Below are positions 42,018 through 49,458 of a DNA stretch of 64,000 bases, one piece after another (the stretch's first letter is position 1; the number at the start of each line of letters is the position of its first letter). The translations under genes were made by a program, and so were the position numbers. The notes beneath the pieces are model-generated. The model worked only from the letters and a program-made list of their open reading frames with translations, was not told the DNA's origin and did not search any database. The stretch lies in NCBI RefSeq assembly GCF_000812565.1, contig NZ_JTAM01000045.1, positions 1 to 64,000 of the forward strand, given 5' to 3'. The DNA comes from Flammeovirga sp. OC4 (lineage in GTDB: Bacteria; Bacteroidota; Bacteroidia; Cytophagales; Flammeovirgaceae).

Positions 42018-43982
42018 ATGATGACCCTTTCAAAAAAACTTAGAAATCTATTTTTATTGCCTATTGTAAATTTGTTCATGATAGGTTGTGAGCAACCCAT
42101 CGATCCAGTTATTGAAGATGTACAAAACACAAAATCTATACTGAATGAACATCAATGGTACTTGAATAATTTTGAGATCGTTACCAAAAGTGATGGTATA
42201 GCACCTCCCATTTTATGGCCTGCTCAAACGGACCTGCTCAAACAGGGCACCTATGATCTGGATGATATGATCTATAACTCAGATGATATGAGAGCGACCA
42301 TTCATGAATTTACAGTAGATAGAGATATTATTACCACTAATAAAGAATTAGATTTTCTTTCAGATAGCATCGGTAGGTATCTCATTATTAATTCAAATAA
42401 AATTAGAATTACCAATTCAGCCATTGACCTTAATTATGACTATAAGTATGATGAGAGTTTACAACATTTCACTTTACATGTAAATGAAGAAACTGCTTCT
42501 TCGGTGATACAAAGTGCCAACGATAAGTTATTAAAATATGCAGCAAATGGTACTCCTGATAAAATTGCAGGATTAATTACCACTCTACTTTATCATAATG
42601 AAACCATCCAACGTATCATTAATGATGCTATAGTCGGTTGGATTGCTGGTAAAGGAGAATTTATTGAACATTTACCTCCAGAAGAAACTGCAGATAAAAT
42701 TGCAGAAGAATTATTCAATTACCTTGAGTCATTAGGATTGGAAGAAAAACTTTCTGAGGCGATCCAAAAAGAGTTGGATAAAATCACGGATATTGACGCT
42801 GAAGAAGTGACTCAAAAAATCAGTAATGAAATTGTAAAACTAGTTCATAATAGTTTAAGCAAAGAAAAAATCTATGATCTCATTTACCCTGAAATAGACC
42901 AAATCGTTGCCTCACCTGAAGAGAGTTCTGATAAAATCACGGGAGTTATAATGACACTCATTGGTAGTATCTTATCTGAAGACAATATCAATGCAATTTC
43001 AACTAAAATATGGACTGAGTTTACAACATTAGATCAAGAAACAATTAATGATGTTGCCGATAAAATCACAACACTTGTAGAAGAACAATGGATCAATGAA
43101 AACAGCTTTTACAGTTTATTATTTCCACTTGTAGAGAAAATTGAAGATACATCGATTTTAAAAATGGGAGACCTTGCCAAAGAGGCAACTGGAAAAATTG
43201 AGGATATCATTACTCTGATCAATAATACTTTTGATGGTATTACTTTATCACCAGATTATGATGCAATGGAATCCACTTTGAAAACCGCTTTCATTGCCGC
43301 CAAACCTGTCATTTCATTGAATGGTGGAGCAGAGAAGACTACACAAGAGGTCAGTGCTTTGATCATCAATCAATTCTTGAATCATGATTTCATTCAAAAC
43401 ACTATTGTGAGTGGCATTAGTTCTCTTCAAGAAATTGATCATGAAAAAGCTGTTCCTGTTATCAATTCTTTGATGAGTAAAATTGGTGAGATCGCGTCTC
43501 CTGTAGTACATGATTTTATTGCTTCAAAACTACTTCTTATCATCGAAGATACAGATGCAGAATACCTATCCTTTCAAATTGCGAAAGCCATAAATGGTGC
43601 AATTACGGGAATTATAAGTGAAGAAAATCTTTATCAATTCCTATATCCTGTTGTAGATGGATTTGCAAATCTTAATACAAAATTGATTTCTGATAATATT
43701 GCCAATATGATCTTCGAATTGGACATCATCAAGGACAATATTAATCATGACAAGGTGAGTGGTTTGATACAAGACGTATTGATAGATATTCAAGAAACAG
43801 GCGTTGAAAATATCGTACAATCTTTAATTACACAAATTGCTAAAGGTGACTTATTTAAAGAAGTAATCACTGAAGATAGAGTGTCTCTTATTATTTCACT
43901 GTACCTCTACAATGCAGCGTATCAAGATGTAAAAGTTGCAAACAACTTCACATCAGCAACCATCACTTTAGAACATAAGTAA
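42018..43982 (+). CDS. Helical-repeat lipoprotein of unknown function
   Basis: A 654-residue lipoprotein (signal peptide with lipobox FMIGC, Cys24) that I do not recognise. After an N-terminal domain (about 30-165, beta-rich), the rest consists of amphipathic helical repeats with a recurring motif: SLSKEKIYDLIYPEIDQIV (about 285), WINENSFYSLLFPLVEKIE (about 360) and IISEENLYQFLYPVVDGFAN (about 534), each followed by short I/V-x-x-I helices. It could be a surface or periplasmic scaffold. It shares promoter structure with the two barrel genes downstream, although a terminator separates each, so they look like one regulon of single genes. Confidence 0.6.
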   Translation: MMTLSKKLRNLFLLPIVNLFMIGCEQPIDPVIEDVQNTKSILNEHQWYLNNFEIVTKSDGIAPPILWPAQTDLLKQGTYDLDDMIYNSDDMRATIHEFTVDRDIITTNKELDFLSDSIGRYLIINSNKIRITNSAIDLNYDYKYDESLQHFTLHVNEETASSVIQSANDKLLKYAANGTPDKIAGLITTLLYHNETIQRIINDAIVGWIAGKGEFIEHLPPEETADKIAEELFNYLESLGLEEKLSEAIQKELDKITDIDAEEVTQKISNEIVKLVHNSLSKEKIYDLIYPEIDQIVASPEESSDKITGVIMTLIGSILSEDNINAISTKIWTEFTTLDQETINDVADKITTLVEEQWINENSFYSLLFPLVEKIEDTSILKMGDLAKEATGKIEDIITLINNTFDGITLSPDYDAMESTLKTAFIAAKPVISLNGGAEKTTQEVSALIINQFLNHDFIQNTIVSGISSLQEIDHEKAVPVINSLMSKIGEIASPVVHDFIASKLLLIIEDTDAEYLSFQIAKAINGAITGIISEENLYQFLYPVVDGFANLNTKLISDNIANMIFELDIIKDNINHDKVSGLIQDVLIDIQETGVENIVQSLITQIAKGDLFKEVITEDRVSLIISLYLYNAAYQDVKVANNFTSATITLEHK

Positions 43983-44023
43983 GAATACAAACAATAGTTT
44001 TTTAGTTAATACATACACATTTA

Positions 44024-44055
44024 AAGCCTCAATACGTATCATTGGGGCTTTTTTT
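44024..44055 (+). terminator. Rho-independent terminator after the repeat lipoprotein gene
   Basis: AAAGCCTCAAT / ATTGGGGCTTT stem (one G-T pair) with 7-nt loop and T7 tail. Confidence 0.82.
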
Positions 44056-44087
44056 ATGCTTAAAGATATTTTGCAAGAAGTTTTAAC

Positions 44088-44154
44088 TTGACCAAAATGT
44101 GCAAATCAATAAAGATTTCCTGTAACTAATCCAATCCTCAAACGCTGATATTTG
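44088..44154 (+). promoter_or_regulatory. Shared promoter architecture, copy B
   Basis: TTGACC at 44088, AATGTGCAAAT at 44096, TAACT at 44123, GATATTTG at 44147. The offsets are identical to copies A and C. The barrel gene starts at 44223. Confidence 0.65.
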
Positions 44155-44222
44155 TATCATGATCAAATGAGGAAGTTTCCTTTTTTATTCACCCTAATCA
44201 TTTCAAAAATTGCTATATAAAA

Positions 44223-45053
44223 ATGAAAAATTTTAAGTACGAAATTAAATCAAGAATTAAATCCATTTTAACGGTAGGTTTTATTGCTTTAGTTGGTTCA
44301 ACCTCAGTTTTTGCTCAAGACAAAAGTGCTGATGAAGAAATTGCAAAAAAATTAGCCAATCCGGTAGCCAGTCTTATCAGTGCACCTTTCCAAAATAATA
44401 TGGACTTTGGTATTGGTGAACACGATGGTGCCAGACATACAATGAATGTACAGCCTGTAGTCCCAATTAAACTAAGTAAAGACATTAACCTTATCACACG
44501 TATGGTATTACCAGTGGTACACCAAGACAATGTTACAGGATATGGAAATTCAGAATCTGGACTTGGCGATATGGTATTAAGTGGATTCTTTAGCCCTGCC
44601 AAAACAAAAAATGGTTTGATTTGGGGTATTGGTCCAGCGTTTTTAGTTCCTTCCGCTACTAATAAAATGTTAGGAACAGGTAAGTTTGGTTTGGGTCCAA
44701 CATTCGTTGCCTTGAAACAACAAAATGCATTCACTTACGGTTTCTTAGTCAACCAAATTTGGAGTGTAGCAGGTGATGTTGCTAGAGCAGATGTAAACGA
44801 ATTCTATTTTCAACCATTTGCTACATATAACTGGAAATCAGGTGCTGGTGCTTCAGCAATGATGGAGTTAACACAAAACTGGATGGATAATTCGACAACA
44901 ATCTGGATTACTCCTAGTATTAGTGGCGTAGCTTCATTAGGTAAACAAAAAGTACAATTATCAGCAGGTCCAAGATTCAATGTCGCTGCTCCTGCTGCTC
45001 AAAAAGCAAAATATGGTTTTAGAGCATCCATCACTTTTATCTTCCCAGAGTAG
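44223..45053 (+). CDS. Outer-membrane barrel/transporter-like protein
   Basis: A 276-residue protein with a signal peptide (ending SVFAQ, about residue 31). The mature part has long stretches of beta strands (HTMNVQPVVPIKLSKDINLITRMVLPVV, GLGDMVLSGFFSPAKTKNGLIWGIGPAFLVPSATNK, GPTFVALKQQNAFTYGFLVNQIWSVAG, VQLSAGPRFNVAAPAAQKAKYGFRASITFIFPE). It resembles Bacteroidota proteins often labelled neuromedin U in automatic annotation, a name without functional meaning here. It is probably an outer-membrane channel. It has its own terminator and a promoter shared in structure with its two neighbours. Confidence 0.7.
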   Translation: MKNFKYEIKSRIKSILTVGFIALVGSTSVFAQDKSADEEIAKKLANPVASLISAPFQNNMDFGIGEHDGARHTMNVQPVVPIKLSKDINLITRMVLPVVHQDNVTGYGNSESGLGDMVLSGFFSPAKTKNGLIWGIGPAFLVPSATNKMLGTGKFGLGPTFVALKQQNAFTYGFLVNQIWSVAGDVARADVNEFYFQPFATYNWKSGAGASAMMELTQNWMDNSTTIWITPSISGVASLGKQKVQLSAGPRFNVAAPAAQKAKYGFRASITFIFPE

Positions 45054-45091
45054 TATATAATTTAATTACATATAGTTGCAATACACACATC

Positions 45092-45122
45092 AAGTACCCT
45101 CCTAAGAAGAGGGTACTTTTTT
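45092..45122 (+). terminator. Rho-independent terminator after the barrel gene
   Basis: AAGTACCCTC / GAGGGTACTT perfect 10-bp stem with 7-nt loop and T6 tail. Confidence 0.9.
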
Positions 45123-45200
45123 ATGGTTTCATGCCAAAACAACTGTACCAAAATAAAATTCAAGAATAAACAAAACCTCTGATTAACAGCAGGTTTAATT

Positions 45201-45267
45201 TTGATCAAAATGTATAAATCATCAACATTTTTATGTAACTGTTTCGGTCGTCAAACTAAGATATTTG
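45201..45267 (+). promoter_or_regulatory. Shared promoter architecture, copy C
   Basis: TTGATC at 45201, AATGTATAAAT at 45209, TAACT at 45236, GATATTTG at 45260. The offsets (-8, 0, +27, +51) are the same as in copies A and B. The barrel gene starts at 45342. Confidence 0.65.
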
Positions 45268-45341
45268 TAATGTAATCAATGAGGGAATAAGCCCAATTTG
45301 AATTTAATCCAAACATTATTCAATCATCTCTGCTACGAAAC

Positions 45342-46406
45342 ATGGAAAAGAAAATTTTACAATTTGGCCTTTTAGTTTTTACACTATTCATACTTTCAAA
45401 TAATTCATATGGACAAGGTTCTGTATCCAATCTTGCCATCGATGACATCTATCAAAATTATACTGATAGTTTAAAAAGAACCGAGTATCCTTGGCATTAC
45501 CCAATCATGGGTTCAAAACTTAGAAAGATGGGTTTTGATTTACCTTTCCCTAATGGATTGATGATAAATTATGCCTATTCAAAACAGGACCTAATGGTGA
45601 GTAACCTTAATGTAGGTTTAAATGCCAACAAGCTATTAAATGTTGATGGCTTTGCACGATTCAATAACGTAACCCCTCACGTTCAAGCTGTATCCGCAAG
45701 ATATGATTTTTGGCTACTGCCCTTTCTAGACTTGTATGCTATTGGCGGTTATATTAAATCTGATACTGAGGTTGGTTTAGGATTACCTTTCAATGCCAAT
45801 TTCACGGCAAAAAGTGAAGGTCCTTCAGTAGGTTGGGGTACTGTAGTTGCCGGTGGGTTTGGTCCTATTGTGCTTTCTGCCGATTTTACTCAAGTATATA
45901 CATGGACAGGTAGTACAGACAAAGCCACCAAAACCAATGTAATCAATGCTAGAGTGGGACATATGTTCCGTTTTAGAAAAAAGCCTTACAGAAACATCGT
46001 CGCGATGGTAGGTGTTCAATACTTGGGGTTAAATAAATCAAGTGGAGGATCGGTTGATATTGAGAAATTAGTGGGTATCACGCCAGAAGGAAAGCAAAGA
46101 GTAAGTCAGAATTTAGATACTTGGTATGGACAATTAAACCCTACTGAACAACAGATTTTAGAGCCTATTTACCAAGGTGCAAGTAATTTGTTAAACAACC
46201 CAGATCCAATGACATTATACTATGAGTTTGACAAAGCTTTATACTATCCATGGAGTATGTCACTAGGTATCAATTACCAGCACAATAAAAGATACCAATT
46301 TACAGCGTTGTATTCTTTCTTAGGAAGTAGAAATCAAATTGTATTTGGTCTGAACTATAGATTTGGTTTTAAAGGTAAAAACGTACTGAAAGGAGTTACG
46401 CTATAA
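45342..46406 (+). CDS. Outer-membrane barrel protein
   Basis: A 354-residue protein with a signal peptide (ending NSYGQ, about residue 25). The remainder is beta-rich: PNGLMINYAYSKQDLMVSNLNVGLN, AVSARYDFWLLPFLDLYAIGGYIKSD, GWGTVVAGGFGPIVLSADFTQVYTW, NVINARVGHMFRFRKKPYRNIVAMVGVQYLGLN, and the closing strands FTALYSFLGSRNQIVFGLNYRFGFKG. It resembles outer-membrane barrels of unknown substrate. It belongs to a probable three-gene regulon with the two upstream genes through their promoter regions and has its own terminator. Confidence 0.66.
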   Translation: MEKKILQFGLLVFTLFILSNNSYGQGSVSNLAIDDIYQNYTDSLKRTEYPWHYPIMGSKLRKMGFDLPFPNGLMINYAYSKQDLMVSNLNVGLNANKLLNVDGFARFNNVTPHVQAVSARYDFWLLPFLDLYAIGGYIKSDTEVGLGLPFNANFTAKSEGPSVGWGTVVAGGFGPIVLSADFTQVYTWTGSTDKATKTNVINARVGHMFRFRKKPYRNIVAMVGVQYLGLNKSSGGSVDIEKLVGITPEGKQRVSQNLDTWYGQLNPTEQQILEPIYQGASNLLNNPDPMTLYYEFDKALYYPWSMSLGINYQHNKRYQFTALYSFLGSRNQIVFGLNYRFGFKGKNVLKGVTL

Positions 46407-46432
46407 TGAGGGAAGACCTTAAGAGGTAAGAG

Positions 46433-46487
46433 GGAGGAAAAGAGTCGTGGATTAGATTATTCTATTCGGCTCTTTTTCTCCTTTTTT
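46433..46487 (+). terminator. Rho-independent terminator
   Basis: GGAGGAAAAGAGTCG / CGGCTCTTTTTCTCC long imperfect stem, about 19-nt loop, T6 tail. Confidence 0.75.
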
Positions 46488-46638
46488 AATTCTCTTTCCA
46501 GTTGTTTCTAAGGCTAAAAATAAAGTCTCAAACAATTATTAACAGTCTTTTTTGTCCTATTGGCATTTTGAAATGTTATATCTCAGAGTAAGTCCAAAAA
46601 TTTCATGTTTGATGAATATATCCAATCGTAAATTTTTG

Positions 46639-46646
46639 TACCTTTG
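46639..46646 (+). promoter_or_regulatory. Promoter box of the kdnAB operon
   Basis: TACCTTTG matches TAnnTTTG exactly and lies 48 nt upstream of the preferred kdnA start at 46695. An upstream in-frame ATG at 46644 falls inside the box, which argues against that start. Confidence 0.6.
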
Positions 46647-46694
46647 CCGCACTATAGAAATAGAAAAAATTTAGTAAAAAAATATTATATAATT

Positions 46695-47888
46695 ATGCCA
46701 GGAACGGAATATTTTGGTGCAGAAGAGAGAAAAGAAGTAAATGACGTATTAGAGTCAGGAATGCTTTTCAGATACAATCACGATGACCAACGTAACGGTC
46801 ATTGGAAAGCTCGTGAATTTGAGCAATTATTTGAAGAATATACTGGTGCTAATCACGCTCACGCTGTATCAAGTGGTTCTGCGGCTGTAGCTTGTATGAT
46901 GGCTGCTGCTGGAATCGGACACGGTGATGAAGTGATCTGTACTCCTTTTACTTTTATTGCTCCTATTGAAGCAGTATTATTTGCTGGTGGTATTCCTGTA
47001 TTTGCTGAGGTAGATGAGACACTAAACTTAAGTGCTGCATCAATCGAAGCTGCTATTACACCAAGAACTAAGGCTGTATTATTAGTACACATGTGTGGTG
47101 CTGCAGCTGACTTAGACGGAATTAAAGCCGTTTGTGATAAGCATAATATCAAACTTTTAGAAGATGCTGGACAAGCTTTAGGTGCTTTCTACAAAGGAAA
47201 ACACGTAGGTTTATTCGGTGAGGCAGGTGCTGTTTCATTTGACTTCTTCAAAATCACTACTGCCGGTGAAGGTGGTGTTTGCTTTACAAACGATAAAGAT
47301 AAATATGAGGTGATGGCTCAGTTCTCTGACCATGGTCACTCTCACGTTGGCGACAACAGAGGTATGGAAGCTCACCCTGTAATGGGATTCAACTACAGAT
47401 TAGGTGAATTGAACGCAGCTGTAGCAGTAGCTCAAATGCGTAAATTGGAGATGATCCGTGCCAACAACAAGAAAAACAAAGCAATCCTAAAAGAGAGATT
47501 AAAGAATGAAGTACCTTTCATTACTTTCCGTTGTCTTCCAGACGAAGAAGGTGATTCGGCTACTTTCTTAAACTTCTTTATGGAAACTCCTGAATTAGCT
47601 GAGAAAGCTTCTAAAGAGGTTCAAGGTGTTGCTTACTGGTATACGAACATGTACCACTTCATCAACCAATGGGATCACTTAAAAGCATTAAAATCTCCAT
47701 ACAAATTAGCGATTCACGACTACGAACACCGTCAAGATTGGGACAACCTTGAGCTTCCAAAGTCACAAAACATCATTGGTAGATTATTATCAATTGGTAT
47801 CCGTGCGACTTGGACTGAAGAAGAGATCCATGCATTTGCAGATCAATTAGTTGCTCAATTAAAAAGTGTTGTTGAAGTAGTAGAATAA
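46695..47888 (+). CDS. kdnA: 8-amino-3,8-dideoxy-manno-octulosonate transaminase KdnA
   Basis: A 397-residue PLP aminotransferase of the DegT/DnrJ/EryC1/StrS family. Start 46695 (MPGTEYFGAEERKEV) matches the N-terminus of Shewanella KdnA, as I remember it. The catalytic Lys is in SFDFFKITTAGEGG (about 186), with SSGSAAVACMMAAAG for phosphate binding and EDAGQALGA as the Asp loop. KdnA-like details are seen in FSDHGHSHVGDNRG and in the YWYTNMYHFINQWDHLK block. It transfers an amino group to the 8-position of oxidised Kdo. kdnB follows 6 bp later. The pair makes 8-amino-Kdo for the lipopolysaccharide inner core. Confidence 0.92.
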   Translation: MPGTEYFGAEERKEVNDVLESGMLFRYNHDDQRNGHWKAREFEQLFEEYTGANHAHAVSSGSAAVACMMAAAGIGHGDEVICTPFTFIAPIEAVLFAGGIPVFAEVDETLNLSAASIEAAITPRTKAVLLVHMCGAAADLDGIKAVCDKHNIKLLEDAGQALGAFYKGKHVGLFGEAGAVSFDFFKITTAGEGGVCFTNDKDKYEVMAQFSDHGHSHVGDNRGMEAHPVMGFNYRLGELNAAVAVAQMRKLEMIRANNKKNKAILKERLKNEVPFITFRCLPDEEGDSATFLNFFMETPELAEKASKEVQGVAYWYTNMYHFINQWDHLKALKSPYKLAIHDYEHRQDWDNLELPKSQNIIGRLLSIGIRATWTEEEIHAFADQLVAQLKSVVEVVE

Positions 47889-47894
47889 TATATC

Positions 47895-48974
47895 ATGCAT
47901 AAGAATTTTAAAAACATAGATAAAATCGTTTACGGTAAAGGTGCGTTTAATCAAATTGACGATATTCTTGCTGCTAAACGTGATGAGAACGATAAATTTA
48001 TGGTTTTCATCGTAGATAAATATTTCGAAGGTAAAGAACTTGCTGATCGTATTCCTGCTCACGCAGAAGACATGGTTTTCTTTGAAGACATCGATCAATA
48101 CGAGCCAACTACTGACCAAGTAGATAATCTTCGTGACAAAATTCTTGCTGAGAAAGGTGTTCCTGCTGGTATCATTGGTATTGGTGGTGGTTCTATTATG
48201 GACATCGCTAAAGCATTATCTTTGATGGTAACAAACGAAGGTTCTTCACAATTATACCAAGGCTTAAACTTGGTGAAGAAAGCGGGTGTTTATCACATGG
48301 GTGTTCCTACAGTAGCAGGTACAGGTGCTGAATGTTCTATGACAGCAGTATTGACTGGCCCTGTTAAGAAATTAGGTTTGAAGTGTGACTGGACAGTTTT
48401 CAACCAAGCTGTTCTTGACCCTGAGTTATTAAGCACTGTGGATACGAACCAATGGTTCTATACAGGTATGGATTGCTATATCCACTGTATCGAAGCGGAA
48501 AGCGGTCTTTACTTCAATGCTTACTCTAAAGCATACGGTGACCAAGCTTTAGCACTTTGCCGTGAGGTTTACTTAGGTGAAAACGCAGGTCAAAACCTAG
48601 AAAATGATGAAAAACTAATGATCGCTTCTTTATTCGGTGGTCTTAGCTTAACATACTCAGAGGTGGGTGCATGTCACGCTTTATCTTATGGTTTATCAAA
48701 AATCTTAGGTACAAGACATGGTTATGCAAACTGTTTAGCATTCTATCACTTAGAGGAATTCTATGGTGATGCTGTAAACGAATTCAAGTCAATGATTGAG
48801 AAGCACAATGTTGATCTTCCTCAAGGTCTTTCGAAAGAATGGTCTGAAGAGACAATTGATGCTATGGCTGAAGTTGCTTACAACCTTCCTCACATGTGGA
48901 ACCACGCTATTGGTCTTGATTGGAAAGAGAAGTGGACAAAAGAGGATATCAAGAAATTATATAGAAGATTATAA
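47895..48974 (+). CDS. kdnB: 3-deoxy-manno-octulosonate 8-oxidase KdnB (iron-type alcohol dehydrogenase)
   Basis: A 359-residue group III (iron-containing) alcohol dehydrogenase. The dinucleotide site is IIGIGGGSIMDIAKALSLM (about 95-113). Metal ligands are in GMDCYIHCIEAESG, GACHALSYGLSKILG and TRHGYANC. Overall the sequence follows Shewanella KdnB closely (KFIVYGKGAF-like start, VGACHA, EEFYGDAV), as I recall it. It oxidises the C8 hydroxyl of Kdo to an aldehyde, which KdnA then aminates. The 6-bp gap to kdnA and a terminator after it define a two-gene operon. Confidence 0.92.
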   Translation: MHKNFKNIDKIVYGKGAFNQIDDILAAKRDENDKFMVFIVDKYFEGKELADRIPAHAEDMVFFEDIDQYEPTTDQVDNLRDKILAEKGVPAGIIGIGGGSIMDIAKALSLMVTNEGSSQLYQGLNLVKKAGVYHMGVPTVAGTGAECSMTAVLTGPVKKLGLKCDWTVFNQAVLDPELLSTVDTNQWFYTGMDCYIHCIEAESGLYFNAYSKAYGDQALALCREVYLGENAGQNLENDEKLMIASLFGGLSLTYSEVGACHALSYGLSKILGTRHGYANCLAFYHLEEFYGDAVNEFKSMIEKHNVDLPQGLSKEWSEETIDAMAEVAYNLPHMWNHAIGLDWKEKWTKEDIKKLYRRL

Positions 48975-48996
48975 TCATCCATAATCTTTCATTTTT

Positions 48997-49036
48997 AAGG
49001 TAAGTCTGTAATTTGTTATAGGCTTACCTTTTTTGT
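48997..49036 (+). terminator. Rho-independent terminator after kdnAB
   Basis: AAGGTAAGTC / GGCTTACCTT stem with about 14-nt loop and T6 tail. Confidence 0.82.
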
Positions 49037-49347
49037 TTTCAATTTGAACTTACTGCACTATAAACGCCTATCGATCACCTATAACCTCCCTAGAGTAACC
49101 AAAATCACCAAAAAGACTTTAATTCACTATCTATCAATATCCTACAACTCTTTTTTGTAATATTAAAATCTGAAATGCTATTATTTCATTAACTTTCAAC
49201 TACTTTTTATATTATTTTTGCCCTAGTTTTAATAAATTAGAGCTGTATTATATGAGAATGCACTCTTGTTAAGATGTGACTTTTTTGATTTTTATATTAT
49301 GTAAGACAATGTACTTGCATTTTACTTTTCCATCTATCTAAACTAAA
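49037..49347. promoter_or_regulatory. Upstream region of the broken 7TM-DISM gene
   Basis: No gene is seen here. TATTTTTG at 49213-49220 fits TAnnTTTG and could be the promoter of the signalling gene, about 130 nt upstream of its original ATG. Confidence 0.45.
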
Positions 49348-49458
49348 ATGAATAAATACAAACTAGTTTTTCTATTTATCTTATTAGCTCAATTAACGTC
49401 TACTTACGCCTCTACCCCCATTAATATTAGTGATAAAACAGAGGTATTCATAGATTAA
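49348..49458 (+). pseudogene. Detached signal-peptide start of the 7TM-DISM gene (in-frame stop)
   Basis: ATG at 49348 opens a frame that encodes a typical signal peptide (MNKYKLVFLFILLAQLTSTYA) and 15 more residues (STPINISDKTEVFID), then meets TAA at 49456-49458. The next codon continues in the same frame as the downstream gene, and the joined protein would be the expected start of a periplasmic DISMED2 sensor domain. I interpret the TAA as a nonsense change in an originally single gene, not a separate peptide. Confidence 0.75.
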
